Source of the DNA: Datnioides undecimradiatus
Lineage: Eukaryota; Chordata; Actinopteri; Lobotiformes; Datnioididae
DNA: 64,000 nt
Direction: 5' to 3'
NCBI GenBank assembly: GCA_008933995.1
Contig: WARS01000014.1
Span: 4,263,192-4,327,191 of the forward strand
The notes beneath the pieces were generated by a model. The model searched no databases. It worked only from the letters and a program-made list of their open reading frames with translations, and was not told where the DNA came from. Shown here piece after piece: positions 13,442 to 23,663 of the stretch; position 1 is the stretch's first letter, and every line of letters begins with the position of its first letter. Both the position numbers and the translations under genes were made by a program.

Positions 13442-14335
13442 TCTATATAGCACTATCATGTACACATCTAAGTCTGCTGTTCACATACTTGTTACTGCTG
13501 TGCATGAAATTACTGTTACACATCTGATTTTAAAGTGAGACCTGTAATTAAATTTGTATTTATACAATCTTTATAAACTTATAAACTTTAATATATCATA
13601 TACACTGTTACTGTATCTACTATTTTTCTTTAAAAGTACCTTTTATGACTGGCAGTCACAGAAGAATGCAAACTATGAATTTCTGTGTACAATGCAAACC
13701 AGCTTCTCTGTGCATGTACCGACAAAGAGTTTAACTCTGATTTAATACACACTTGCTGCTTGTACAGAATGTTCTTGGTTAGCTTTCAAACTCTCTACAG
13801 TCTATCATTTTGAATTACTTCTATAAAACGTGATAAAACTCATGAACAAGTTTTATGGAAGGTAATTATGAATCAACATGTCATGAACCGTTTGAGAGAC
13901 TGTGTTTATCTGGCAGTTAATTCACACCTCAGCATCTTCATAGGATTTTACAGTTGGTCCCTGTCCCGGAATAAAGCGGCTTGCATCTAGTCAGCAGCAT
14001 GTGTGTGCTGTGACAAACAGGGAATTCAGTGTTTCGCGTTGCAGGGGGGTGGGGGGTGGGGACAGCATGGGAATGTGGATTTTCACCGTTTAGGAGAAGC
14101 AGTTAACTATCCATCACACTATCAGGTTACATCGACATGCAGTTCTACACTGGTCATCGCTTTTCTAACAGGACTGTTTTCTGTCAGTAAGTGCTTACTG
14201 TCTTGCCCTCTCGTTTTTGGAGGGAGGGGGTGGGGTGTTTGAGAAAAATCACACAGCCAATTGCTCCTGGGTAATTACTATTCATTGTTCTTCATAAACA
14301 TAAAGTGAAAATACAACTGTACAACTCTAAAACCT

Positions 14336-14341
14336 TTTATT
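14336..14341 (-). other. Probable foxi1 poly(A) signal
   Basis: TTTATT on the + strand, AATAAA on the gene strand, about 750 nt past the foxi1 stop. It is the first canonical hexamer that I noted downstream. Confidence 0.45.
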
Positions 14342-14949
14342 CATATCAAAAACACATACACAAAAACACATACAGAGCATATACCATACATTAGGAATCC
14401 AGATTTTACAATAATAGTTGTACCAACAAACCAGCAATAGAAATGTATAACATTACACAACACATTGACATATTACAATTAACATTTATGTATCAGACTC
14501 CATGACTGTAAGGTCATCAGATTGTTTAATATTAGTATTATAAAACAGTATGACAGAGAGCCTCCCTTTTGCCTTTTGTCAATTCTCTAAGAGCAATGTC
14601 TACACCCACTATGTAGATAATGGTGTAATTTAACTACTTCTCTAAATGTGCTGTCTGAGCGATGTATGGGTGATACCATCAAAGAATCACAGATAGTGTG
14701 GTGTGGAATGGCCTGATGTCAGCAGATCAGATCTTGGATCTGTTAATAATGAGTCAGATCTGATAGAGACAAGCTTTAGGTGGAATAAAAGCTGACTGAG
14801 GATCTGATAGTGAGGCTGACTGCGGTTTCAGGGAGTGACACTTGTCTATTGTGGCTGACTCAGCTGTTCCTGTGGGAATCAAAGCCTTTTTACTCTGCTG
14901 TCACACGCTATAGGGATCTCAACTGTCCCAGTCAGCGCAAACATGATGA

Positions 14950-14995
14950 TGTGTGTGTGTCTGTGTGTTTGTGTTAGAGTGTGTGTGTGTGTGTG
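14950..14995. repeat. Imperfect (GT)n microsatellite in the foxi1 3' UTR
   Basis: GT tract with a few interruptions, about 100 bp past the foxi1 stop codon and so probably inside its 3' untranslated region. Confidence 0.85.
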
Positions 14996-15088
14996 AGTAT
15001 CAACTCTCTATGACAAAAAAGTACCAGACAGGTAAGATTTCCTGTCAAGAGTCTTTTCAAACCAAACTTTTTCCCCTGTATTGTCTTA

Positions 15089-16453
15089 TTAAACCTCAGT
15101 GCCCTCACGATGGTAGATGATTCCCGTTGAGCCCAGTGTAGGGTAGAAATGCCCACTGGACCCACTGTACTGGCTGAGGATGGGGCTTGCGTAGCCTAGA
15201 GAAGAGTGGGTGGGTGAAGAGGAGAGCACAGGGGGACCTGGCACTTGTGGTACCCACTCTGGGGCAGCTGAGTTGGGTGAGTAGCTACTAAAGCTTCCAG
15301 GCGGTGTCGGTCTATGAGGGCCATCTAAAGGAAGGTTGATCTGCAGCGGCCTGCTTAACCCATCGCCTCCCACCTCACTGGCTGCTCCGGCAGTCACTCC
15401 AGACATCTCAGACAAGAAGCTGCTGAGACAAGGTGCAGGACCTGACGATGAGGGGGATGGGATCCTGTCTGCCGTGGGCGAGATGTTAAGCGCAGAGTTG
15501 CCAGAGTGTTTGGGGCTGCCCCTCTCACTATCACCTGAATCTGGAGCCCCTGCACTGCCATCACCATTTGGGAGGGAATCGGACTTTCTCTTCCTCTTGC
15601 GGCGGAAGTTTCCATTGTCAAACATTTTTTCACAGTTTGGGTCAAGTGTCCAGTAGTTGCCTTTGCCTGTAACATAAGAATTATGAATGTAGAATTTAAA
15701 AATAACTTTTACTATATACAATACACCAAGAAAACAGGACATTCAAAGAGCAGTACAATGACACTAAAATAGGTTAATAAATCATGTATTTCCTTGTGAG
15801 GGATGTATTCAAATTTTAACATGAAAAACTGACACTGATTTTAAATTATTACCTGGATCATCCTCGTCTCTTGGTACTTTTTTGAAGCAGTCGTTGAGTG
15901 ACAGATTGTGTCTGATGGAATTCTGCCAGCCTGCTTTACTCTTGTTGTAAAATGGGAAGTTGTCAGCGACGTACTGGTAAATCTGACTCAAGGTCAGTCT
16001 TCTGTCCGGTGCCCCATGGATAGCCATGGCAATGAGAGCAGAATAGGAATAAGGTGGCCTGACCAGCTTCATCAAGTCTTCTTGTGAGGGGAGAGAGAAC
16101 CAGCTTAGCTCCCCTCCTGGACCTCCAGCTCCAGCAGGACCCAGGTATGGCCTTTGCATGCCGTAGTGCTGAGGGACAAATGGAGGGCCAGGATTGCCAG
16201 GTGGGCCCGTAGTAGCCAGGTATGGCGGTGTGTTGATGCCAGAGCCGTTAAACCAGAGGTATGGGTTTGGGGAGGAGGTGGTGTAGTCACTCAGGTCGTA
16301 GGAGGTCGGTGTGGTGCGCTGAGGACTCGGCAGTGAGGGTGGAGGGTAGTAACAGTCGCTGTACATACTGAGCTCAGGGGGTTCCTGACCGAGGCTGGGG
16401 AACTGTGGGCCACACCGAGGAGGAGACTGTCCTTGGGCCTCAAACGAAGACAT
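15089..16453 (-). CDS. foxi1: Forkhead transcription factor FoxI1
   Basis: Two coding exons, 16453-15853 and 15666-15089, joined in phase after 200 codons, give a 392-residue protein. The forkhead domain spans about residues 131-225: it opens [20 protein letters not shown], has the recognition-helix core [15 protein letters not shown], and ends in a basic RRKRKRKS stretch that probably acts in nuclear import. The intron falls inside the domain after DEDDP, as is usual in FoxI genes. Conserved FoxI1 flanks are present: an N-terminal [13 protein letters not shown] stretch, NPYLWFNG, and a C-terminal REGTEV. FoxI1 proteins bind DNA in the nucleus and specify ionocytes, otic placode and pharyngeal ectoderm. 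The adjacent lcp2 supports orthology with human FOXI1, although zebrafish names for this clade are mixed (foxi1 or foxi3), so the symbol could differ. ATG chosen because family similarity begins there; an upstream in-frame ATG would add 24 unmatched residues. Confidence 0.95.
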
Positions 16454-16652
16454 TGTCAAATTTCTTCTCACCTCTCGGTCTCTTCTTAAGCCTCCACCTT
16501 TGGTTGTCTGTCCTTTCTGTGCCAAACTCTCTTTGGAGCAATTTCGTCCTTTTCTTGTTCAAACGCAGCTATCTGAACGTGAGCAGATCCAAATGATGGC
16601 TTCCAGGTTAAAGGCTACTCCTCTCCACTCCTTTCTTGTCTGTTTGCCCTTG

Positions 16653-16727
16653 CTTTATGTTGAGAAGTCACCTGTCATACCTGCTATATCTGTTTCCCAG
16701 GAAACGCCCCCTGCCTCATTTGATTGG
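16653..16727 (-). promoter_or_regulatory. Candidate foxi1 core promoter (CCAAT and TATA-like)
   Basis: On the gene strand a CCAAT box (complement of 16723-16727) lies about 65 bp before a TATA-like CATAAAG (complement of 16653-16659). Transcription would start near 16625 and give a leader of about 170 nt. Both motifs are short, so this is only a positional inference. Confidence 0.3.
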
Positions 16728-16729
16728 TT

Positions 16730-17680
16730 GTTTTCTCAGGTGAGACGTCTGCTCCTGCTTTCTCTGTTTCTTTTTTCCTGTAGTCAGCTAGTTCGGTTCC
16801 TCCAGGGGTTTTGTTCACCCTCAATTAAATAATTTGCCAGTCAAGCTGTTATTCCAACACCAATTGAAAATAGGTCATTTGTAATTTTTTGATGATTATG
16901 ATGCAAATTTAAACCAACTGAAATAATATACAGCTTTTTTAAAAAATGTTTTTCCTTGCAAACTGCTCTTGCCTACAGTGTCATAAACAGCTTACTTGTT
17001 ATGAAGATGTATAACATTTGCCTACAGAAACAAGACAGAATATTTTGTGAATATCCTGGCTACTGTTTTCATATAAATAAATAATTCCTTTAATATTATC
17101 TGTAAGGTTGAGGGAACCTACACATATATGTTAAGAAGTGTTAATACAACTGTATGAAAATTGCAGTTTAACTATAAACTGGCATGTACTGATATATTTT
17201 ATCGTATATACATAGTATAAGTATCTCTTTATATGCATATATATGTTTTTATTATTTTGTCAATATATGTTTATATTTGTCTGTCAATAGTTCTCAGTAG
17301 TTCTCTTTTCTCTATATATCTATCTATCTATCTATCTATAGATAGATATAAAAGTAGGCCATTTCAAAATTGCACAACATAAACACAAGACACAGTGGTT
17401 TGACAATATACTACACCTATCCAGTTATAGCAGTACTCAGAGGTACACTACAGTGTTTGTTTTTCATGTGGCACTTAATAAACCCGCTTTAGTAGGGCAA
17501 ACAGGCCACTTATTTGCAGCGCAGTGACAGTGACCTGTGGTGTCATTTGGAATATATTACATTTTCATATTATTTAGCCAATTCAGTTTTATTGTCTGTG
17601 TCTTTGGGGCTCATTAAAATTGGCCCTGACTGGGCCATGGATGTTTTTCTCAAATAATTATTTTTTGGCCTGTAAATTTC
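16730..17680. other. Intergenic space between foxi1 and syce3
   Basis: AT-rich spacer between two divergent genes. It contains a GATA-type microsatellite but no open frame worth calling. It may hold regulatory DNA for either gene. Confidence 0.4.
17313..17350. repeat. Palindromic (TATC)n/(GATA)n microsatellite
   Basis: A TATC array switches to GATA units on the same strand, so its centre reads the same on both strands and can fold on itself. Confidence 0.9.
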
Positions 17681-17686
17681 AGGAAG

Positions 17687-17694
17687 TTACGTCA
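17687..17694 (+). promoter_or_regulatory. CRE-like site upstream of syce3
   Basis: TTACGTCA, a one-base variant of the CREB/ATF/CREM site, about 440 bp before the syce3 start and at the edge of a locally CpG-rich stretch. Confidence 0.4.
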
Positions 17695-18040
17695 TCGCTC
17701 TGGTAACTCGCAATTGCGCATTGCGTCGTTTTTTTTTTCTAAAGTTAGCGCGAGAAATACGTTTCAAACTAGCATACAGTGGAGAAGTACTCTGTCGTAA
17801 GTTTTACAGTTTTATGTTAAATGTCACCTGTAAAATCAATAAAACACTGTTTAAAATTACAGTTAGTAATAACGGGTTCCTCTTGACAAAAGACAATAAT
17901 GCAGAAACTTAATTTGTAACACCCAACTACGTTAACTTTTCCAAGATTATCTTGCTAATGTTAGACCGTAGCCTGTAAGCTAACGTTACGTTAACATTCA
18001 CCTTGGCTACCATTGCGAGTTAACAGTAGTAACGGCTTGT

Positions 18041-18048
18041 TGACGTCA
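18041..18048 (+). promoter_or_regulatory. Perfect palindromic CRE in the syce3 promoter
   Basis: TGACGTCA, the full consensus for CREB/ATF/CREM, 86 bp before the syce3 ATG. A MYB-like AACGG lies about 10 bp upstream. CREM and A-MYB drive many germ-cell genes, which fits a meiotic gene; occupancy is inferred. Confidence 0.5.
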
Positions 18049-18133
18049 GCTCAAGTTCGTTTCTTTTACGGAGGAGTCCCTGTGATGATAACCGACTGCT
18101 GATAAATGCGCCGGTTTTTACGTTAATTGTCAG

Positions 18134-18535
18134 ATGGCCGGTCCCTCTTCGCTCCCGGAATTTCCGCAGAAAAGCTGCGACGACGCGTTGGAGCTGAACA
18201 AGAATTTGGAAACACTGATAGAAAACGTTGAAAACATAACAGGTATGTGACTTTGTCGTGCTAACACTAGTTTTGGGACTGTAGTTAGCTCTAGTTATGT
18301 TTCCCTTACGTAAATATCCAGTTACTGACACCAGCTGGACCCTCATCGTCATGTACCCTGTCCACCTGCAGTGCAGCTTACTTGGATGGCTTATGACATG
18401 GTGGCATTAAGGACTAGTCCCGAGCTGTGGGCCTCTATGCGGAAACTGGAAGAAGCTCATCTCAGATGTACAGCTGCTGTCTGTGGGGATCGAGGACAGG
18501 AGCCAGAGATGGACACATCCTGCTGCCACAACTGA
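18134..18535 (+). CDS. syce3: Synaptonemal complex central element protein 3
   Basis: Two exons (18134-18242 and 18372-18535) joined by a phase-1 intron encode 90 residues; SYCE3 is normally a little under 90. The identifying block covers residues 21-69: LNKNLETLIENVENIT before the intron, then VQLTWMAYDMVALRTSPELW and a MRKLEEAHLRC helix. This follows mammalian SYCE3 almost residue by residue. The tail, from about residue 70, is divergent and cysteine-rich. SYCE3 is a small helical protein of the synaptonemal complex central element that links SYCP1 to the other central-element proteins and supports chromosome synapsis and crossing over in meiosis. The donor is AG|GTATGT and the acceptor CTGCAG|T. 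ATTAAA at 18812-18817 is a likely poly(A) signal. The promoter carries a perfect CRE, consistent with germ-cell expression. Confidence 0.93.
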
Positions 18536-19034
18536 CTAAGATATGATGGAGTTATTCAGTTTAGGGGATTACTGTACTGAGGAGCTGTTCAAGTAGTTTT
18601 AAACTTTTGTTATTGTTTTAAAGTAAGTAGTCTGTCAAGTTTTGGTTTCATGTTCATTTTGCTGTGCAGAAGTAAACATTTGAATTAATTGTTTGTGCTC
18701 TTTGGTTTGTTAGTATTATAGTATAAGTGTATACTACAGACTGCCAGTCTTTCATTGTTGACATGGCCTGCAAAGTGTTTGTTTTCTGAAGTGTTCTGGT
18801 CTGTTTATCCCATTAAACTGAATATAAAAAAAAAAATCAGCATGTATTGTGTTTCTTTATTTACCACAGACCTACCGGGAAATGTTTTATACTGCTAATG
18901 TCAGTGCATGTCCTAGTCAAAGGTGAAATGTTATTCCAGTGTTCACATTTTCAAGGTTGTTAGATTTTGTGTAAGGGATGGATATTAATTATAGGTGATG
19001 TAGCCTTATTTGTTCATATGTAATTAGTTCGCAG

Positions 19035-20085
19035 ATGGCAAACACAGAGAAGAGCACAGCGGAAGCTACTTCAACTGCCTGCATTGATCTTGAAAACATC
19101 CTGAAAGGGCTGGACTCCTTGTCTAACTGCATGGATCAACTGGCATGTACGTATGACTGTTTATTTGTCAGTAGGCATCAATTATGACAGTAAGATGACC
19201 TTGATGATTGATTTGCAAATATGCAAAGCACATGATGTAACTGTTATACTAGATCTGAAACGTGATAACCAAAAGTGGATTATTGCACACCAACTGCTGT
19301 GCAACTTAGCCCTGCTTGTGGATGTCAGTGGTGCAAAGTTACATGATGCTACATGATGTCTGTCAGATTGAACTCCGCTGATGGCCAGATAGGGCTAACT
19401 GAAGGATTTTTCACACATGGTTGTCAATCAGACCATTTGATGTAAGCCATACTGACAAATGAGGAAGGCACTCAGATCTGCCTCTTAACTGTGTTGTCTT
19501 ACTGTGTTATACTGTATCTCTTAAGTTATATAGCGTTGAAAACCAAATTCTGAGTTTTATGTGTTAAATCTTAGTGGAAGGATTTGTCAACATTTGACAA
19601 TTGACACTATGCCCCTTTTTATATTATAGAACTGAACTTTATCATTTTGTGCTAATGATTAATAATAATGATATTCTTAAACAGATGATTTTAGGGACCT
19701 CTTGCCAGTTTCTAATTTGAAAACAAAAACAGTCCTCAAAGATTTTAATACAAACACCAGACTCTTTTCAGAGTGACTAAAAAAACAGAATTAATGTGAA
19801 GAATTACTGTTAAAATTAGGTAATGGTATTAGTTCTGCTCTGCTGTATAATGATAGGACACAACAGACAAATGTATACAAGTTAGATTATCATTCAGATT
19901 ATTGCCTGGGCATCTTGTAGCTGTGTTGACATTTGGCACTTGTGAAACTAGGTGCTTGTTTTCTGCTTGCAGTACAAACCCAGCTAAGGCAATGTGATCT
20001 GATCATCTGTTTTGGCCACCCTGACAAGCTGGCGTTTCTGAAAGTCGAAGAGGCACCAAAGCAGCAGCCCCCCAGCATGACCTGA
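19035..20085 (+). CDS. C5orf58: C5orf58-like small protein, related to SYCE3
   Basis: Two exons (19035-19146 and 19973-20085) joined by a phase-1 intron give 74 residues. After the intron comes LQTQLRQCDLIICFGHPDKL; the CDLI..F.HP core matches human C5orf58 as I recall it, and that gene also neighbours LCP2. The protein is predicted mostly helical, with no signal peptide or membrane segment. Aligned with syce3 from the gene upstream, it matches without gaps across the intron: ILKGLDSLSNCMDQLA against LNKNLETLIENVENIT, then shared Q, D, P, A, K and EEA after the junction, with the intron at the same place and phase. It is therefore probably a SYCE3-family paralogue. Function unknown; a meiotic or chromosome role is only a guess. 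Donor T|GTACGT, acceptor TTGCAG|T. A poly(A) signal AATAAA follows at 20138. Confidence 0.75.
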
Positions 20086-20137
20086 AACTGATGCGTGAAC
20101 AACAGAGGTAATGCTGTGAGTCTGGAAAAAATAGTTT

Positions 20138-20277
20138 AATAAAATATACAAGCTATCATCCATGAAAATATGCCGTATACTTTTTCCGTCATTCTGTTTG
20201 CTTAAAATACAAGTTACCCAAAAGAGGGAATGACATAACAATGACCTTTTGTGGTTGTGGAAGCTGTGGCGTTTATT
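20138..20277. other. Convergent poly(A) signals of the C5orf58-like gene and lcp2
   Basis: AATAAA on the + strand (20138-20143) ends the C5orf58-like gene. TTTATT (20272-20277) is AATAAA on the - strand and probably ends lcp2. The two tail-to-tail transcripts would finish within about 130 bp of one another. Confidence 0.6.
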
Positions 20278-20394
20278 TGGATGTTCCTGAGAGGCTTCTA
20301 AACCAGGAGCTTGCATGCATGTGCACAAATTAGCATAGCGAAACACAGAGACAGATGAAAACACCCACATTAAGCTTGGTGTCAGTGCTGGTGG

Positions 20395-23300
20395 TCAGAG
20401 TCCCGCAGGGTGCAGCAGGCGACACTGGCTCTGTGCTTCAGAGCTCTGGTCTGTGGCATCAATGAGCAGCAGCGGGGTGTGTGTGTGGTGGGTAATCATC
20501 TCCTTCACCCCAGGGAAACTCTACAGCACAGCAGAACACAAAAAAAAGATGACATGGACCTAATGATGCAGCGCAGCACAAGTCAGCATCAAACACTCCC
20601 TGAGGCGTGCTGCATGATGTGAACTTTTCAGTTTACTTTGAGTGAACACATGGAATTTTTCCACTCATTTTAACATTGTAGATAATGGTGTCATGGTTTT
20701 TGGTATACCTTGGTGTTTTTATGCCCAGTGCCAAGGTAGTAGGAGTTTCCATGGTTACGGATCTTGATGTTGTAAACTTTGTTTTGTTTCAGCAGCATCA
20801 GGGTATAGGGGTGCTCAACTGAGCCTAGTGAGCTGTCCCTTACCACAAATGTCCCATCCTAAAGTCACAAATGCGGACAAATGCACAGATACACAAACTG
20901 AGTCAGTTAGACATGATGTTGAAAATTAAATCCATGTGAAATTTCAGCTATGTGTTTTTGTACATTTTCTGTGTCTCTGCTACAGAAAGGGGATATGGGA
21001 GACTAGGAGTGTGGCACCTGACCTCGTTCACCTCTCTGAGGGCAGCTTCAGCTTCATGTCTGGTCATCTTTCCTCGATACCAGCTAGGATCCATACCCTG
21101 GGTGCATAATGAAAGTGTCATAGTAAGGACTCAATAAACTCTTTCTCCTCTTTCCTCCTTTGCAGTGACAGAAATGTTGCATTTTCCCTTTACAACATCG
21201 CCATCTGCTGTTTCCCTTCTAAAAGTCTTCAAAAGGTGTAACTGCACAGAAAGGCTCAATATCAAATGCGCTTAAAGTAAAAATGGAAGTTATGACCTAA
21301 TTGTGATTTCACTTTTTAATTCTCACCTCTGTTGGTCCTGATATTGAATTGTCAACCATAGCAGGCTGTGTTGGCACTGGAGGAGCTGGAATGACTTTAC
21401 TTGTTCTGGGATTGGAGGAATGAAATAGAAAAAAAAATTGTATATATATATATAACACAGAGTTAAAGCCTTTCCACACTCACATTGTTCAATTTTGCCT
21501 ACCTGTTGGACACATCTGTTGGTTTGGAGGCTTTTGCTGGAAGGATCTTGCTGGTAAATGAGGCACAAGACTTGTCAGCGCTGCCCTCTTGTGGACACAA
21601 TGGATAGTGTCAAATAAAAGGCAGCATTGTTACAAACACTCAAATTACAGCAAAACAAGCAGCACGTACTTGATTTGATGAAGTCTTTCTGTGATTGGCC
21701 TGGTTGTCCAGGTTTCTTGCTCCTATCAACAGGCAGATTGGGTTGGCTGTCTGATGTTTGGCATGAGAAAAAACATATTTTCCACAAAGTTTAGGTCATC
21801 AGGATCATTGTCAATAACTTTGTATTTGCAGAATCATTTAATGTTAAGTCACCTGGACGTTTGAAAGGTCTCAGAGGGGCATAGGTCATTTTAGGTTGAG
21901 GTTTTGCGGGCCTTTCAGCAGAGGAAGGAACAGAATCTACAAACATGCACACATTTAAGTGCAACCAAATGCCAAATAATGATGATATGTCTTCACACAT
22001 GATATCATTCCTTTTTGCATAGCACTGTTGTTGGAGTAGCATTCTCTTACCTTTGTAGTGACTGTCTGGACGTTTCACCACTCTTGGGTTTTGAGGTGGT
22101 TCCACTGTGGCTTCAGAGGAAGGCAGCTCGTAGTCTTCTTCACTGGTCTCATCACTGTCGTGTTGCTCAGCTGTTTGTGGGTCGGTTAGAGAATCGGTGT
22201 AGCTGTTTTGTAGCTCCTCCTGGCATGGACCCTCACAGTCACTGTCATTGTCCTGACCACAGCCCAGACACGTGACATTTAGTAATGAGTGCAAATCACA
22301 TCGCAGAAAACAGTTTTGTAAACTGTGTTTTACTGCTTACTGTTTTGTGAACTCCCTCCGTTCTATGCTACATGCTAAATAACTTTGTCACTGACCCTGC
22401 AGTCTCTGTGATCAATAAGGGATACATTTAAAATACTTACAAACTCATCTGAGTTCCAAGTTTCCTCCTCCTGTACAAAAACTGTGGGACGACAAACCAT
22501 AAAAAGACAAGTATTAATCATCTTAAAGAGATAATTTTAATGGCAATTAGTCGCATAGTTAAACCGAGCATTCTTTACCTGGTTTTGGACGCTTTTGTGC
22601 CTTTGATCTGCACAACAATTAAATCCAAGAATTATGCTTTGTTCAGGTAGTTACACTTTCAGTAGAAGCTGAATAATAAAATCTGTTTTCATACTTATGA
22701 CCAAAGGCTGTCTTCTGTTCACCCTTCTTCATATCACTTTGGATCTTAGTGATTATTCTATCAAGAACCAAAATTCAAGACCACAATATTAATTAAATAT
22801 TACCAGCACGTAGAAACATATACAGTTAGTTGCAGTAGGCTCATGCAGATATATTATTATTATATGATACCCAGAATTAGATACAATCTCTTGTGTCTTG
22901 TCATACATACATGACCACAATGAACCTTTGTGAATCAACAGTCATAGGCTGGTGGATTGTTTGTCAGTGTTTTGGTCAAATAAAGAAATACATTTTTGTT
23001 CAGACTCACGGGACATAAAGGCTGGGAAAGGCTTGAAGGTCGCCCTCAGTCATTTGCTGGATCATGTAGATTTAAGTATTAATGACAAATGGAAAACGGG
23101 TTACTTAGAGTATTTCAGATAAGTAAGTAACTGTTAATTACCTTCAGGGCTTAAGACAAACTTACCATGAACTGTGCTCCAGTTATGCTGCCCTTTATAA
23201 CTACTTTGTTGCAGCCTGTTAACTTAAGCTGAGAAGATGTTGTACGGTTAGAGCCAGCAAATCAACTTTTAATTCATGTTTGGAGTTACGTGATTGTCTG

Positions 23301-23663
23301 AAAATGACACAGCAGCTTCGTCATTACATTCTACTCTTTTGCGTTTGTGTTGTGTAAAATACTGCATCAGCTGTACCATGAGATTTGTATTGAAAATGCC
23401 TAAAATATATAATCCAACATGGTAAACATCAGTTAACTGTTGCTAACATTACTCTGGAAATACTTGCTATATTATATATGCAGTATTGTTTAATTGGTTT
23501 CGTGCAAATTGTACTCTCTGTTATGGTAAGGTGTCATATGTGAAGTTTGGCAGAAAAGAAGAAACTACACTCTATTTATACTCACCCTCCTCATATAGTC
23601 AGCTAGACTTTGAGGACTCCATCCCATCACCTCTGCATTACATGGAACATTGTTCAGACTCAT
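20395..23663 (-). CDS. lcp2: Lymphocyte cytosolic protein 2 (SLP-76 adaptor)
   Basis: Fourteen coding exons join in phase: 23663-23586, 23228-23166, 23056-23010, 22757-22695, 22607-22579, 22481-22441, 22252-22051, 21936-21853, 21750-21670, 21587-21503, 21405-21327, 21097-21023, 20858-20709, 20520-20395. The product is about 400 residues (human about 533, so the proline-rich middle is shorter). Residues 1-85 form the SAM domain (VMGWSPQSLADYMRRLKLTG). An acidic region holds Y125 and Y148 in EEDYELP. VDRSKKP near 210-216 matches the GADS-binding RxxK site. The SH2 domain covers about 290-390, with the phosphate-binding arginine R316 in TFVVRDSS and a YYLGTG strand. SLP-76 is a cytosolic scaffold for VAV, NCK, ITK and PLC-gamma under T-cell and platelet receptors. 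The weakest junction is the acceptor at 21587, chosen because it alone keeps phase. Confidence 0.95.
21436..21452. repeat. Short (TA)n tract in an lcp2 intron
   Basis: About eight TA units, intronic. Confidence 0.85.

Larger units (their letters stand above)
10431..14335. other. Intergenic downstream of foxi1, no gene seen
   Basis: Holds TG/CA tracts near 11.4 and 11.75 kb and a CT/AT tract near 13.42 kb. No splice-supported or family-recognisable open frame was found. Confidence 0.4.

Noticed and set aside
15336..15656. 106-codon open frame on the + strand across foxi1 exon 2
   Set aside because: Antisense shadow of the forkhead gene; low-complexity composition.
21503..21550. Shorter version of an lcp2 exon using the acceptor at 21550
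   Set aside because: It breaks the reading phase with the preceding exon, whereas the acceptor at 21587 keeps it.
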